Part shown: positions 1 through 21,811 of the stretch, piece by piece
Position numbering within the stretch: the stretch's first letter is position 1
Layout: each line of letters starts with the position of its first letter
From: Heloderma charlesbogerti
Taxonomy: Eukaryota; Chordata; Lepidosauria; Squamata; Helodermatidae
DNA: 64,000 nt
Reading direction: 5' to 3'
Assembly (NCBI GenBank): GCA_026122225.1
Contig: JANEZZ010001677.1
Location: forward strand, 1,445,575-1,509,574
Made by a program: the position numbers and the translations under genes
The notes under the pieces: generated by a model
Told to the model about the DNA's origin: nothing
What the model saw: only the letters and a program-made list of their open reading frames with translations
Database searches by the model: none

Positions 1-56
1 CAAGTGAACAGGGAAACTGCTTGGATCCTCAAGGACGTCTCCTCCGCTCCCCTTTT
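1..56 (-). CDS. possible next PLK5 linker exon, cut by window edge
   Basis: After a pyrimidine tract and an AAGCAG acceptor, the phase-0 frame reads KRGAEETSLRIQAVSLFT with no stop up to base 1. This suits a linker exon of PLK5, but I recognise no homologous residues. Confidence 0.3.
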
Positions 57-338
57 CTGCTTCCTTCATTGGGGGCAGGGGGGAAGCAACAAAGAAGCAA
101 CCCCAGTGATAATTAAATCCCACAGAAGTGCCAGAGACAGGGAGGGAAGCCACCCCCCATCCTGCCTCTGAGAACCCCCACTCCCCTTAAAACTGGGATA
201 AGCTGGGAAAGGGATCTCTCCAAGTAAAAGACAACACCCAATTTGGAGTCCCAATCAGGAGCCCAGTTGCTTCTCAGCAATGCTGTAACTGCAAAGAGAG
301 ACACCCCCGCCCCCAATACTAAAAGAGCCATTTCTTAC

Positions 339-12870
<12,532 letters not shown>

Positions 12871-13575
12871 GCTGCCCTCCCGCAAGCTTTCTGCACTCAG
12901 GTGGAGAGCAGTGCCCCCTCCTAGTACGATCCCAGCCCCCCTCCCTTCCCCAGCTTCCTCCAGCTGCTCCAAGAGCGCCTGGCCAGGCAGGAGCACATGC
13001 CGGGCTTCTTATAAGACAGGGGGGTGGAGACGCAGGGAGGCCAGGCCAGGCCCGGCCAATTGGGTGGCCAGAAAGAACAGCAGGTTGCGGAGAAGGTTTT
13101 GCATTGCCAGCAAATGGGTGCAAAGAGTACAGGGTCACTACTGCAGACACAAAGATTGTTCCTATTAGTTTTCTTGCTGGAAATACTGATCAGACACCCA
13201 CAGTCCCATGGCCCTCAAGGCCGAGCAAAGCAGCGCGGTTGTGTCTGTGGTGGCAAACGCACAAAAGAAGAGTCCTGCGGCACCTGGAGGTCGAACACGT
13301 TTGTTGTGGCAAAAATTTCACTGGCCTAGAGCTGTCGGATGCTTCCTGCCTCAGTTCATGGGGCTGTTGGATTTCCCCTGCTGCATATGGCTGAATTGGT
13401 TCCCCCTGCAGTGACCAGTGCCAGACGGAGTGGGAGCACTCTGTACGTGCCTGTGAGAACAGACAAGAGTTCTGTGGCACCCTGAAGGCTACACATGTAT
13501 TATGGAAGATACTTTTCAGGACCAGAGCCTGTCTTGTTAGATGCAAGGAAGATTCTGTCATGATTAATTCTGTAA

Positions 13576-13670
13576 ATTCACAGTCCTATGCACATTTAGA
13601 CAGAAAAAGTTCTGGAGAATGCTGGGAGCTGTAGGACGTTTTCTGTCTAAACGTGCATAGGATTGTGACC
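13576..13670. mobile_element. palindromic Harbinger-like MITE
   Basis: The left arm CCTATGCACATTTAGACAG is mirrored by CTGTCTAAACGTGCATAGG on the right, with TTCTGGAGAATGCTGGGAG between. Flanks are TAA on the left and TTA on the right, so a TAA duplication would have decayed. Confidence 0.65.
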
Positions 13671-13845
13671 TTAATCTGTTAAACCCATCCCAAGATGCTG
13701 TGTATGCATGAGAGCACCTGCACCTGCTATATGGTCTACTTTGCAAGGCAGTTGTTCAGTAAGGAAGGCTATTGCACCCATTACAGTGTTACAGTCACAA
13801 GGATGAAGGCAGGGCATCTCTACCTTTACCTTAGAAGCTTACAGC

Positions 13846-13910
13846 TTCATCGTATGTTTACTCAGAAGTCCCACTCAGTTCAATGGGGCCAACTCCAGGT
13901 AATTCTTAAA
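13846..13910. mobile_element. one-sided fragment of the same MITE family
   Basis: CGTATGTTTACTCAGAAGTC, CCACTCAGTTCAATGGGGCC and AACTCCAGGTAA match the arm seen at 10206-10300. Confidence 0.5.
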
Positions 13911-13961
13911 CAAAGAAATGGGGATTTATGCTGTATTCTGGCCGTGGCTGCAGTATATACC

Positions 13962-14058
13962 CTTAAAGCTGATGTTCCTGGGCTCCAACTCCCAGCAGCA
14001 TGGCCAATGGTTGGGGATGGTGGGAGTTGTAATTGAACAAATCTGGAGGGCCGCCTTG
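13962..14058. repeat. dispersed palindromic repeat (ACAACTCCCA family)
   Basis: CTCCAACTCCCAGCAGCATG and GGCCAATGGTTGGGGATGG are followed by TGGGAGTTGTAATTGAAC and CTGGAGGGCC, an inverted repeat. Similar copies lie at 43346-43462, 48243-48372 and 49935-50046. Probably a non-autonomous DNA element; family not known to me. Confidence 0.55.
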
Positions 14059-14459
14059 AAGGAGTCAGTGATCTCTCCTCCTTGGGTTCCTGGGCAAATC
14101 AACAGGGCCTGGCTCACATGGCCCAGGCAGTCTGTCTGTGGAGCAGGGGGCAGTCTGGATAGCCTCTGAGGCCCCCTTTCACTCCAGGATCCCAGGAAGG
14201 CCAATTTTGCAAAGACAAAAGTAGGTGGGAGGAGGGAAGGACTGAAGAGCAGATTGCTAAAAAAAAAACCCAGCAAACCCAAACAACCCACTATCAGAAC
14301 AACGATTAAAAATTTACTCAAATACTCTGGAAGCAGGAAACATGGCAGGGAGGCAGTGGGGCCGAGAGGACACGGTGTGAGCGCGGAAGGTGAGAGGGGA
14401 GAATTCATCCTTCGCTTCTCGCTCACCCATCCCTGAGCCGCCCGGGCAGGCAGGCCCCT

Positions 14460-15520
14460 CTGGCCTCACTCCTCTTTATTTCACCCCCCGCACCTGCGAC
14501 TGAGGACGAAGCGGACCCTCGCCCGCGAAAGCTTCCACCGGAATCAACGCGCTAGTCCTCAAGGCGCCGCAAGACTGTGTCGCGTTTTGCCGCAGCTGAC
14601 GCGAACGCGGCGCTGCCCCTCTGGGAATGGCAGGTCCGAGGAGGCGCCGCTGCGTTCAGTCGCGCCTCGGGGGACGCGTGGACCCCCCCTTGACCTTGAG
14701 GCGGGGGAAAGGAGGCTTAGCTTGGGGCGGAGTCTGAGGCAGGCACTGCCCCCCCCCCCCGGGACCTGGTACCGCCGCGGCGCCTGGGCGAGACGCACTG
14801 TGCGCTCCTCGGGGCGGAGGCTTCAGCCTGCAAAACGGCTCCGCGCCCTATAGGACGCGGGGCTGGAAGGCCGCAGGAGCAATGAAGGGGGGCGCCATCC
14901 CTTCCCTGCCCTTCCCTTCCCTGCCCTGCCCCGTCCGTGGCGCGCCTCTCGCTTGCAGCTCGTCGGGCGAAGCGAAGCGGAGAGGAGCGTCCGCCCGCCC
15001 AGCCCCTGGCCCAAGCCTCCCCGGCGAGTCCTGCGGGTTCCTCCCCCGGCCGGCGATGGGCCGAGAGCGAGAGGGCGCTGCCCCGGGGAGCCTCCAGTCC
15101 AAAGCGAGGGTCGGCTGTACAAAGCCCCTCCTGGCAGGGCCTCATCGCTTCCCCCCACCCTTGTTCTGCCGGGAGGGCAGACACGCAGCGGGGGCCGGTG
15201 CTCCTTGCACGCCCGCCCCCGCCCCGAGGTGGTCCAAGGGGCGCCCGCCCCCGCTTGCGCGCCCCAGAGGGGCCCTTCCCCCTCTGCAGGGCGGGGGCGC
15301 CCAGGCGCCTCCCCCCCGGTGGGCCTTCGCAGCCCGGGTCGGCCCGGGCGGAGAAAGCCTGGGGGGCCCGCCGGCCCCAGCCAGCCTCGTCTCGGCGGAG
15401 CCGGCGGCTGCCCCCTCGCGCCAGCCCTGCCCCGGCTGCCTCTCCCCCACTGCCCGCGTCTCTCCCTCGCCCCAGCGTCTCGCAGAACCGCATCATCGGG
15501 ATCACATTCATGAAAACAAA
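14460..15520. promoter_or_regulatory. CpG island with no assigned gene
   Basis: About 1 kb with dense CpG, C-runs and G-runs, ending sharply at AAAACAAAAAGCACATT near 15510. It lies 1.6 kb upstream of the first PLK5 coding exon, so it could hold an upstream PLK5 promoter and a non-coding first exon, or the promoter of another transcript. Long open frames here are an effect of GC content; none resembles a known protein. Confidence 0.65.
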
Positions 15521-15773
15521 AAGCACATTAAAAAGTGCGCTAAAATGCAGGAGTGAAACAACGGAAGTACGCCCGTTAAAATAAAAAAAGCAAAATACTT
15601 CTGAGCAGCGGCGTGCACCAATATAGGTAATACGCCGGCCTCGGCAAACGGCGGCTTTTTTGCGCTAAAAAACACCGCCGCCAGCCCGCCCAGCCCAAGC
15701 GATTGCCCTTCAGTCGTGTATGCTGGGAGCGGCAGTCCAAGATACCTTGAGGTTGGGAAAGGCTGCGTAGCCC

Positions 15774-15868
15774 ATTATTAATTAATTAATTAATTTCGTT
15801 TCTATACCGCCCAATAGCCGAAGCTCTCTGGGCGGTTCACAAAAGCTCTGGGCGGTTCACAAAAAAAT
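15774..15868 (-). mobile_element. L2-like LINE 3' end, reverse
   Basis: A run of ATTA repeats is followed by ATACCGCCCAATAGCCGAAG, CTCTCTGGGCGGTTCAC, the reverse complement of the ending at 11571 and 53590. The CTCTGGGCGGTTCACAAAA piece occurs twice in tandem. Confidence 0.6.
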
Positions 15869-16327
15869 ACTACATCGCCCACCCCAAGCTACCAGCGGCC
15901 TGAAAGCGGGGGCACACAAGAGCGAGAACCAGGTCCCTTGCAAGTGACTGAATCTTCCTGTCTCCATATTTTATAAACACTCTCAAAATCCGAGAAACAC
16001 CTTATGGACAATGGCAAACAAAAAGCAGAAGCAGCTCCCTGTCCTGAGGGGCCTACAACAGGCCAAAGTAGGCTATGGTACAGGAGCGGATCCAGAGCCG
16101 TGGATGCCGACGAAGAGCGCCTTAGGGACATTTTCATTTAAAAAGAACAGCACAATAGGAACAAAACAAATGGCGCTCTCTGCCTTGAAGTCTCAGATGT
16201 TCCTTTCCCACCCCAGGTCCCCTCTCTCATGTTCTCATTTGGAGCCCTGTCTGTGGGCTTTACCCCTTCATGGATCACTGCCTTGTTGTGGCGAAGGGGC
16301 TTGCGTAACTCAGTGAAGCCATAAGCT

Positions 16328-18922
16328 ATGCCGTGCAGGGCCACCCAAGACGGACAGGTCACGGCGGAGAGTTCTGACAAAATGTGGTCCGCTGGAGAAG
16401 GAAATGGCAACCCACTCCAGTATTCTTGCCAAGAAAACCCCATGGAACGTATCACAAGGCTAAAAGATATGACGCCGGAAGATGAGCCCCTCAGGGCGGA
16501 AGGTGTCCAATATGCTACTGGGGAAGAGCAGAGGGTATTTCCAAGTAGCGCCAGAAAGAGTGAAGCGGCTGGGCCAAACCCGAAAGGACACTCAGCTGTG
16601 GATGTGTCTGGCGGTGAAAAGAAAATCCGATGCTGTAAAGAACAATATTGTTTAGGAACCTGGAATGTCAGATCAATGAATCAAGGTAAGCTGGAGGTGG
16701 TCAAACATGAGATGGCAAGATTGAACATCGACATCTTGGGAATCAGCGAACTAAAATGGACAGGCATGGGCGAATTTAATTCAGGTGACCATCATATCTA
16801 CTATTGTGGGCAAGAATCCCTCAGAAGAAATGGAGTAGCACTCATAGTCAACAAAAGGGTGGGAAAAGCAGTACTGGGGTACAATCTTAAAAATGATAGA
16901 ATGATCTCAGTACGAATCCAAGGCAAACCATTCAACATCACAGTAATTCAAGTCTATGCCCCAACCACTGAGGCCGAAGAAGCTGAGGTTGATCGGTTCT
17001 ATGAAGACCTACAACACCTTCTAGAACTAACACCCAAAAAAGATGTCCTTTTCATCATAGGGGATTGGAATGCTAAAGTAGGAAGTCAAGAAATCACCGG
17101 GATAACAGGCAGGCATGGCCTTGGTGTACAAAATGAAGCAGGACAAAAGCTAATAGAGTTTTGCCAAGAGAACATGCTGATCATAGCAAACACTCTTTTC
17201 CAACAGCACAAGAGGCGACTCTACACATGGACGTCACCAGATGGTCAATATCGAAATCAGATTGATTATGTCCTTTGCAGCCAAAGATGGAGAAGCTCCA
17301 TACAGTCAGTCAAAACAAGACCTGGAGCTGACTGTGGCTCAGATCATGAGCTGCTTCTTGCAAAATTTTGGCTTAAATTGAAGAACGTCGGGAAAACCAC
17401 TAAACCGTTCAGGTATGACCTAAATCATATCCCTGATGAATATACAGTGGAGGTGAGGAATAGATTTCAGGGATTAGACCTGATAGACAGAGTGCCTGAG
17501 GAACTATGGACGGAGGTCCGTAACATTGTTCAGGAGGCAGCAACGAAATCCGTCCCAAAGAAAAAGAAATGTAAGAAAGCCAAGTGGCTGTCAGATGAGG
17601 CTTTACAAGCAGCTCACGAAAGAAGGGAAGCGAAAAGCAAGGGAGAAAGGGGAAGATACATCCAACTGAATGCAGAGTTCCAGAGAATAGCAAGGAGAGA
17701 CAAGAAGGCCTTCTTAAATGAACAATGCAAAGAAATCGAGGAAAACAACAGAATGGGAAAGACTAGAGATCTCTTCAAGAAAATTGGAGATCTCAAGGGA
17801 ACATTTTGTGCAAAGACGGGCATGATAAAGGACAAAGAAGGCAGGGACCTAACAGAAGCAGATGAGATTAAGAAGAGGTGGAAAGAATACACAGAAGAAC
17901 TATACAGGAAAGATCTGAATGTCCCTGATAGCCATGATAGTGCGGTCTCTGAACTTGAACCGGACATCCTCGAGAGTGAAGTCAAGTGGGCCTTAGGAAG
18001 CATTAGTAACAACAAAGCTAGCGGAGATGACAGTATTCCAGCCGAGCTACTTAAAATCCTAGAAGATGATGCTGTTAAAGTGCTGCATTCAATATGCCAA
18101 CAAATCTGGAACACTCAACAGTGGCCACAAGACTGGAAAAGGTCAGTTTACATTCCAATTCCAAAGAAGGGCAACGCCAAAGAGTGTTCAAACTACCGCA
18201 CCATTGCGCTCATTTCACATGCCAGCAAGGTGATGCTCAAAATCCTACAAGCTAGGCTTCAGCAGTATGCGAACCGAGGACTACCGGAAGTACAAGCTGG
18301 GTTTAGAAGAGGCAGAGGAACTAGAGATCAAATCGCCAACATTCGCTGCATCATGGAGAAAGCAAGAGAATTCCAGAAAAACGTCTATTTCTGCTTCATT
18401 GACTACGCGAAAGCCTTTGATTGTGTGGATCACAACAAACTGTGGCAAATTCTTAAAGTGATGGGAGTACCAGACCACCTTACCTGTCTCCTGAGAAACC
18501 TGTACGAGGGTCAAGAAGCAACAGTAAGAACCACACATGGAACAACCGAGTGGTTCAAAATTGGGAAAGGAGTACGAGAAGGCTGCATATTGTCACCCTG
18601 CTTATTTAACTTATATGCAGAGTACATCATGAGAAATGCCGGGTTGGATGAATCAGAGGTCGGAATTAAGATTGCTGGGAGAATTATCAACAACCTCCGA
18701 TATGCAGACGATACCACCCTAATGGCCGAAAGCGAAGAGGATCTAAAGAGCCTCTTGTTGAGGGTGAAAGAGGAGAGTGCAAAAGCTGGTTTGAAACTCA
18801 ACATTAAAAAAAACGAAGATCATGTCATCTGGCCCCATCACTTCCTGGCATATAGAAGGGGAAGAAATGGAAGCAGTGACAGATTTTACTTTCTTGGGCT
18901 CCAAGATCACCGCAGACGGTGA
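16328..18922 (+). CDS. BovB endonuclease/reverse transcriptase ORF, up to frameshift
   Basis: 864 codons as read. An APE-like endonuclease starts near residue 110 (GTWNVRSMN) with ISELKW, IGDWNAKVGS and SDHEL motifs, ending near 345. The reverse transcriptase, about residues 590-820, has ALISHASKVMLK, FIDYAKAFDCVDH, GVREGCILSP and the catalytic YADD near residue 792. The last 40 or so residues after LNIKK are out of frame because of an A-run at about 18806-18813 with one base too many; the true frame resumes at 18822. A 5' start earlier than this ATG is possible. Confidence 0.93.
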   Translation: MPCRATQDGQVTAESSDKMWSAGEGNGNPLQYSCQENPMERITRLKDMTPEDEPLRAEGVQYATGEEQRVFPSSARKSEAAGPNPKGHSAVDVSGGEKKIRCCKEQYCLGTWNVRSMNQGKLEVVKHEMARLNIDILGISELKWTGMGEFNSGDHHIYYCGQESLRRNGVALIVNKRVGKAVLGYNLKNDRMISVRIQGKPFNITVIQVYAPTTEAEEAEVDRFYEDLQHLLELTPKKDVLFIIGDWNAKVGSQEITGITGRHGLGVQNEAGQKLIEFCQENMLIIANTLFQQHKRRLYTWTSPDGQYRNQIDYVLCSQRWRSSIQSVKTRPGADCGSDHELLLAKFWLKLKNVGKTTKPFRYDLNHIPDEYTVEVRNRFQGLDLIDRVPEELWTEVRNIVQEAATKSVPKKKKCKKAKWLSDEALQAAHERREAKSKGERGRYIQLNAEFQRIARRDKKAFLNEQCKEIEENNRMGKTRDLFKKIGDLKGTFCAKTGMIKDKEGRDLTEADEIKKRWKEYTEELYRKDLNVPDSHDSAVSELEPDILESEVKWALGSISNNKASGDDSIPAELLKILEDDAVKVLHSICQQIWNTQQWPQDWKRSVYIPIPKKGNAKECSNYRTIALISHASKVMLKILQARLQQYANRGLPEVQAGFRRGRGTRDQIANIRCIMEKAREFQKNVYFCFIDYAKAFDCVDHNKLWQILKVMGVPDHLTCLLRNLYEGQEATVRTTHGTTEWFKIGKGVREGCILSPCLFNLYAEYIMRNAGLDESEVGIKIAGRIINNLRYADDTTLMAESEEDLKSLLLRVKEESAKAGLKLNIKKNEDHVIWPHHFLAYRRGRNGSSDRFYFLGLQDHRRR

Positions 18923-19472
18923 CTGTAGCCATGAAATTAAAAGACGCTTGCTCCTTGGGAGGAAAGCTATGGCCAATCTAGACAGCATAGTAAGAAGCAG
19001 AGACATTACCTTGCCGACAAAGGTCCGTCTAATCAAAGCGATGGTTTTCCCAGTAGTAATGTATGGCTGTGAGAGCTGGACTATAAGGAAGGCTGAGTGC
19101 CGAAGAATTGATGCTTTCGAACTGTGGTGCTGGAGAAGACTCTTACGAGTCCCCTGGACTGCAAGGAGGTCAAATCAGTCCATCCTAAAGGAAATCAACC
19201 CTGAGTGCTCATTGGAAGGACAGATAATGAAGCTGAAGCTCCAATATTTTGGCCACCTAATGCGAAGAGAAAACTCCCTGGAAAAGACCCTGATGCTGGG
19301 AAAGACTGAAGGCAAAAGGAGAAGGGGACGGCAGAGGATGAGATGGCTAGATAGCATCACTGATGCAATGAATATGAACTTGAGCACGCTCCGGGAGAGA
19401 GCGCAGGACAGGAAGGCCTGGCGTGCTATGGTCCATGGGGTCACGAAGAGTCGGACACGACTGAATGACTGA
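18822..19472 (+). pseudogene. BovB ORF C-terminal part, +1 frame after the break
   Basis: 216 codons that continue the BovB protein after the frameshift, starting at SSGPITSWHIEG. It has the family's C-terminal CESWT, FELWCWRRLLRVPWTARRSN and KSRTRLND features and ends at the normal BovB stop followed by AAC repeats. As a separate frame it would not be made by itself. Confidence 0.88.
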
Positions 19473-19689
19473 ACAACAACAACAACAAAAACATGTAGCT
19501 TGCCCAAGACCAGCCTTTTTACCTGAAGCCTGGAAAGTGGCCAATGTAAGCCCAATTTCTAAAACAGAATACAGGGATGCAGCTCCTGGCATCCTCCTGG
19601 AGATACCGAGACCAGGCACAGTCCCTGTGTGGCTGAGAGAAAAGGGGGAGCATCTGGCTTGCAGGAGAGAGAAGTGATTGAAAAAGCAT

Positions 19690-20300
19690 GGACAGCATAC
19701 AAGAGGGTTACTTTGCCTTTGCCAGGGGAGTCATAGGCCGTCTTTCGGGAGAAGACTGGGCCAAAGTAGGAACTGAGCACTTCTGCCTTTTGTCATCTGT
19801 TATTTCGCCATCCTCATTGAATAGTTGAACCACCATTTCTTTCCTCTGCCTTTTACTATGCACATGGCTGAAGACTTTTTGTTGCTTTTAGCATCCCTGC
19901 TAACCTCACCTCGTTCTCAGCTTTAGTCTTCCTGACGCCATCCCTGCAATTCTGTGCTACCTGCCTGTACTCTTCCATCGTAGTGTGGCCTTCCTTCCAC
20001 TTCCTGTGTGTGTTGTTTTTTGTATTCAGGTCATCTCTAAGCTTTTTGTGACGCTACATTGGCTTCTTCCATTGTCTTCCACCTTTTTTTGTTGGAATTG
20101 TTCGTAATTGTGCCTTGAGAAATTCCTTTTTTTAAAAACTCCCACCCATCTTGGACTCCTTCCCTCATTAGCGTCACTTGCAGTGTCCAGTCGCTATTGT
20201 GTGGCTCATAAGAAATGGCCTGCAAGGCTCTCACTAGCAAATAATCTGCCTCATGGCAATAATCCTCACACTTGGACACAAACAGCAGCCGCAGCCATGC
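19690..20300 (-). mobile_element. CR1 LINE fragment (internal part)
   Basis: On the minus strand it contains the segment also found at 43100-43340 and 54790-55025, for example GGAATTGTTCGTAATTGTG and AAACTCCCACCCATCTTGG read on the plus strand. The decayed reading includes GTITNNSNKK. It lies between the BovB tail and the LMNB2 poly(A) signal. Confidence 0.65.
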
Positions 20301-20380
20301 TGACGATCTCTAAATGGTCTGCTGTTTTGGGGAGAGTTTACCTGCACACTATACAAGAGCCAGGATAAAAATGCAAAACA

Positions 20381-20386
20381 TTTATT
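20381..20386 (-). terminator. LMNB2: probable LMNB2 poly(A) signal AATAAA
   Basis: Minus-strand CCAATAAATG is the first canonical AATAAA I noticed after a long stretch of largely repeat-poor sequence downstream of the LMNB2 stop, placing cleavage near 20360. CR1 sequence begins just beyond. Assignment is by position only. Confidence 0.55.
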
Positions 20387-21678
20387 GGAGTGTTGTACAA
20401 AAGGCTTCCAGTCAAAAAAAATGTATATTACAAATCATTGAAAAAGACATTTGGCATGCATATCCATAATAAAGCAAAACAACTTTGAAAAGGGAAAGTC
20501 TAGATCACAGTTTTCTCCCAAAAGTGTGCGGCTGCCAACAGTCCCTGTTGCACCACAACTCTTTCTGAGGCTTCATGGAGCAAGCCCGTCCCACACCCCT
20601 TTCCTGTTGCACATTAGAGTTATAGATGCAGCTGCCCCGTTTTTAAAAACCAAAACTTACACAAGTCAAAAACTCACAGCTACAAAAATAGAGTTCTAAT
20701 AAGGAAATCGTTTTGTATAAAGGCAAAGCTCGTCCCACTACTTTTGTGTTTCAGCTTATTGCCTGAGAACTTGTAACTCAGCAGGGCATCATACATACAT
20801 GTGTTTCTCTTATGGGGAAATGCCATGTAGGGCACGTTTCAAGTGGGGATTGTGTGAGGGTTCCCATGAAAATTCTCACTTGAAACTAATGGTGGCAGAA
20901 CTTGGTGGGTCGCATGCACAAGTGGGTATGTCAGTAGAAAGTCCAGCGTGTGACACCTTGCTAAGGCCCAGACGGAAACACTTCTGAAGCAACCCCCACC
21001 ACTGTATATATCAAAGAGAAGATGAGATTGGGGGTCACCCAAATGCCCCTAACCCCAAGAGAGTCCAGTGCTTTGTACTTCTTTCAGCAGTTTGTTCTCT
21101 AGACTTTAGCATTTCAAGGCGGCATTAACATTTACCAATAATCATGTGTAAATACGGGCTTAAAAGATAAAAGAAATTACATTGTTGGTTTTTTTAAGTG
21201 TAAAGCTAGGCGTACTTCAAGAGCAAAGAGGATTTGTGTGTCTCAGGTCACAGCCAGACATCTATCTGCTGCCACGTCCACCTCCCAACCGAGGTTCCTA
21301 CCATCTGCTCTTGGACCGGTAACAAGGCCCTGACAAATTCAGTGGAAGGTAAATTTGGGGGGTGGGGAACCAAGGCAGTAAGAGAGGTGGCTTCCTAAAT
21401 AGCCTGCAGCTCCTGACAGATTTGGGGGGGAGGGGTGAAGTGAAGTGAGATTATCTGTGGGATGATGAAGTATTTGAAAATCTTTTTTTTCACATAGGAG
21501 AAAGACGTGACCCTACATCTCTTTCCTTGGCAAAATGTACTGGGGGAATTTCACATGACAAGGAACTCCAGCCTTTAAGACTCTGGAATTTTGAGGTTTG
21601 CACAGTGGAAGAGCTGATGCAGAATCCCAATTGCTCTATGAAGGGAGCGGGGAGTCAGGTTGGCCTTTTGTACACTAA

Positions 21679-21811
21679 GGGCACAATCCTATGCAGGTTT
21701 AGATAGAAAAAAAAGTCACACAAGTTCCAGCATTCCCCAGTCAGCCATGGCTCGCTGGGGAATGCTGGGAGTTGTAGAGTTTTCCTGCCTAACTTGCACA
21801 GGATTGCACCC
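21679..21811. mobile_element. Harbinger-like palindromic MITE with TAA target duplication
   Basis: 133 bases. The left end GGGCACAATCCTATGCA and right end TGCACAGGATTGCACCC are inverted repeats, and the inner halves pair too (TTCCAGCATTCCCCAGTCAG against GCTGGGGAATGCTGGGAG). TAA flanks both sides (21676-21678 and 21812-21814), the target duplication expected of PIF/Harbinger elements. It lies in the probable LMNB2 3' UTR, so the transcript could hold a strong hairpin. Confidence 0.78.

Larger units (their letters stand above)
16252..19491 (+). mobile_element. RTE-clade BovB LINE, nearly full length
   Basis: A non-LTR retrotransposon with its own endonuclease and reverse transcriptase, copying its RNA at a nicked target. 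The start is placed near GGATCACTGCCTTGTTGTGG, where BovB-like sequence begins; the end is the (AAC)n tail after GACTGA at 19470-19491. The ORF is open for over 3.1 kb apart from one frameshift, so the copy looks young. No target duplication was confirmed. It sits between the CpG island and a CR1 fragment, outside coding sequence. Confidence 0.92.

Noticed and set aside
12871..12996. A longer PLK5 N-terminus reading to 12996
   Set aside because: The frame is open but has no ATG above 12870, and human PLK5 starts at about the same place.
14717..15584. Several 180-270-codon open frames on both strands of the CpG island
   Set aside because: Stop codons are rare in GC-rich DNA; sequences are Pro/Ala/Arg/Gly-rich without domains or splice support.
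18281..18804. Minus-strand open frames within the BovB region
   Set aside because: Antisense to the well-supported reverse transcriptase.
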